Of a stretch of 64,000 bases of DNA, positions 62,234-64,000 are shown piece after piece. The position numbers and the translations under genes are program-made. Below the pieces are notes generated by a model. The model saw only the letters and a list, made by a program, of their open reading frames with translations, did not search any database and was not told the DNA's origin. Source of the DNA: an uncultured Nocardioides sp. (GTDB lineage Bacteria; Actinomycetota; Actinomycetes; Propionibacteriales; Nocardioidaceae); contig NZ_CANKYS010000004.1 in assembly GCF_947488025.1 (NCBI RefSeq), positions 124,001-188,000 of the forward strand, in the 5' to 3' direction. Within the stretch, counting starts at the first letter, position 1. Every line of letters starts with the position of its first letter.

Positions 62234-64000
62234 CTACTCCGTCGCGATGGCGTCGAGCACCTTCATCCGCGAGGCGCGGATCGCCGGGACGATCGCGGCG
62301 AGGACACCGAACACGACGGCGATCACCAGGAACACCACGAGCGAGCCGAGCGGCAAGGACAGGACGGTGAGGTCCTCCGAGAGCGACTGGCGCAGCGCGA
62401 CCCCGATGAGCAGCCCGACCGCCAGGCCGAGGACCGCGCCGAGCACCGCGATGGCGATCGACTCCAGGGTGATCATCCGCCGCAGGCGTCGCCGGGACAG
62501 GCCGACCGCCCGGAGCAGCCCCACCTCGCGGGTGCGCTCGATGACGCTGAGGCCGAGGGTGTTGACGATGCCGATGACCGCGATGATCACCGCCAGGGCG
62601 AGCAGCCCGTAGATCATGAACAGCAGCTGGTTGACCTGCTGCTTGATCAGGTCGGCGAAGCCCTCCTTGTCCTGCACGGTGACGATCGGGATGTCGGCGA
62701 CCACCTCGTCAAGCGCGTCGTGCACCTCCTCGACGTCGGCTCCCTCGGCGACGTTGATGCTCAGCACGCTGTCGTTGCGGCGCAGCCCGGCGTCCTCGAG
62801 CACGCTGATCGGCAGGGTGACGCCCTGGGTGATCGGGGTGTCCTCGAAGATGCCGACGACCTCGAGGTCGACGGTCTGACCACCGGGGAACGCCACCGGC
62901 AGGGACGTACCGACGTCGGCGTCGAGGTCCCCGGCCGTGGACTCGCTGAGGATGGTCTGGTCGCCGTTCATCTGCTGGGTGCCGCCCAGCATGTCGAGCT
63001 CGTAGATGTCGGCGAACTCGTCGTCGACGCCCATCACGAACGTCTGGTCCTGGTCGACCAGCGCCACCGAGCCCTGCATCCGCGAGATCGTGCCGACCCC
63101 GTCGACCTCCTCCATCTGGTCGCCGACCTCGGTCGGAAAGCCCTGGAAGCTCGGCGACTGGACCAGGAAGTCGCTGCGGAACTCCTGGTCGACGAGCTCG
63201 TCGTTGGTCGCGCTGAGCGAGGAGGCCAGCACGCCGACCGCCGACACCACGGCCAGGCCGATCATCAGGGCCGAGGCGGTGGCGCCCGTACGCCGCGGGT
63301 TGCGCAGGGCGTTCTCCCCGGCGAGCTTGCCGGCGGTGCCGAAGAGCTTGCCGAAGACCGCCCGGCAGGCGATCAGCACCGGGCGGCCGAGCACCGGGGC
63401 CATGACGGCGACGGTGATCACCCAGATCACCGAGCCCGCGCCGATCCATGCCGCGTCGGCCCCGGGCGCGCCGACCAGGCCGGCGGCCATCAGGGCAGCG
63501 CCGACGAGCAGGGCGAGGGTGCCGAGGACGATCCGGCGGCGACCGAGCGCCTTCTCCTGCACCGTCAGGTCGTCACGCAGGGCGGCGACCGGCGGCACCT
63601 TCGCCGCGCGCCGCGCCGGCACGAAGGCCGCGACCATCGTCACGCTGATGCCGACGACGTAGGCGGCGATGACCGTCGTCGGGGTCAGCACCAGCACCTC
63701 GCCGGCGATGTCGAGGCCCTGCGAGCGGAACACCGCGGCCAGCCCGCGCGCGAGGCCGAGCCCGAGCAGGAGGCCGAGCGTCGAGCCGAGCAGCGCCATG
63801 AGGAACGCCTCGATCAGCACCGACCGCGTCACCTGGCGGCGGCTCGCGCCGAGGGCCCGGAGCAGCGCCGACTCGCGGACCCGCTGCGAGACGAGGATGG
63901 AGAAGGTGTTGAAGATGATGAAGGCGCCGACCACGATCGCGATCACCGCGAAGGCGATCAGGAAGTAGCCGATGACGTCGAGGAACTGGCCGATCTGCTC
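62234..64000 (-). CDS. FtsX/MacB-type ABC transporter permease (5' end cut by window)
   Basis: The reading frame is open to the window edge, giving 588 residues of a protein whose N-terminus lies beyond 64000. Two FtsX permease domains are visible: one near the cut (VVGAFIIFNTFSILVSQRVR, SALLRALGASRRQVTRSVL) and one at the C-terminus (VIGIVNTLGLSVIERTREVG, LLRAVGLSRRRLRRMITLES). Between them is a MacB-like extracellular region (about 230 residues). Such proteins work with an ATPase of the LolD/MacB type to move lipids or peptides, or to extrude substrates; the ATPase is probably encoded outside the window. Confidence 0.93.
   Translation of the reverse strand, partial: EQIGQFLDVIGYFLIAFAVIAIVVGAFIIFNTFSILVSQRVRESALLRALGASRRQVTRSVLIEAFLMALLGSTLGLLLGLGLARGLAAVFRSQGLDIAGEVLVLTPTTVIAAYVVGISVTMVAAFVPARRAAKVPPVAALRDDLTVQEKALGRRRIVLGTLALLVGAALMAAGLVGAPGADAAWIGAGSVIWVITVAVMAPVLGRPVLIACRAVFGKLFGTAGKLAGENALRNPRRTGATASALMIGLAVVSAVGVLASSLSATNDELVDQEFRSDFLVQSPSFQGFPTEVGDQMEEVDGVGTISRMQGSVALVDQDQTFVMGVDDEFADIYELDMLGGTQQMNGDQTILSESTAGDLDADVGTSLPVAFPGGQTVDLEVVGIFEDTPITQGVTLPISVLEDAGLRRNDSVLSINVAEGADVEEVHDALDEVVADIPIVTVQDKEGFADLIKQQVNQLLFMIYGLLALAVIIAVIGIVNTLGLSVIERTREVGLLRAVGLSRRRLRRMITLESIAIAVLGAVLGLAVGLLIGVALRQSLSEDLTVLSLPLGSLVVFLVIAVVFGVLAAIVPAIRASRMKVLDAIATE

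Overview
The window is chromosomal DNA of a high-GC actinomycete. Hand counts give 44/60 G+C at 20701-20760, strong G/C third-position bias and many GTG starts. The gene types (mycobacteria/Nocardioides-like WS/DGAT acyltransferase, F420-type nitroreductase, CE1758/CE1759-type flavin pair, large catalase, DinB2-like polymerase) fit Nocardioides or a close relative; the genus is an inference, because no rRNA marker is present. I see no rRNA, tRNA, CRISPR array, integrase or complete insertion sequence.

Layout. 1-9.4 kb: small unknown proteins, a YceI protein, a DEAD-box RNA helicase, a double GNAT protein, two orphan OmpR-type regulators followed by a LuxR-type regulator, an unusual SDR protein and a HIT-like protein. 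9.4-17.1 kb: stress and redox genes (PRC-barrel, catalase, flavin reductase with luciferase-like monooxygenase), a TPR protein, a GDPD and a second LuxR-type regulator with a degenerate receiver. 17.3-21.2 kb: a copper-resistance operon (csoR, copZ, secreted Cu-site protein, copA) behind a clear CsoR operator. 21.2-34.8 kb: a palindromic repeat mosaic, an EcsC-like protein, a DUF4956-VTC pair with a decayed cotH, membrane proteins, WS/DGAT, a DDN-type oxidoreductase, a peptidase S51, serA, a hemerythrin-like protein and a three-gene membrane operon.

34.8-50.1 kb is an accessory island with visibly lower G+C (34/60 at 36541-36600, 26/60 at 44281-44340). It holds a PD-(D/E)XK-type protein, a DUF2971 protein, several small orphan genes, an Mrr-like nuclease broken by one nonsense codon at its catalytic motif, a family of short repeats, and a 2430-residue SpvB/TcB-Rhs polymorphic toxin with a small membrane-anchored partner encoded just upstream. 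Its ends are not defined by any recognisable attachment site.

50.1-64 kb returns to high G+C. It carries rimK (fused to an RCK_C-like domain) divergent from a retropepsin-like 'zinc protease', three tandem secreted RTX-like calcium-binding proteins, a carbohydrate-binding lipoprotein with an Asp-rich membrane protein, an AstE/aspartoacylase-like hydrolase, a class V aminotransferase, a DinB2-like polymerase with a leucine at the steric-gate position, and the 3' part of an FtsX-type ABC permease cut by the window edge.

A recurring theme is palindromic DNA in intergenic regions, mostly between convergent genes: 1394-1620, 9404-9475, 51961-52026 and 62162-62208. The 9404 and 51961 elements are inverted copies of one another. 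The strongest candidates for undescribed biology are the Rhs toxin island and its apparent lack of a normal immunity gene, the RTX/carbohydrate-binding secreted set, and the repeat families.
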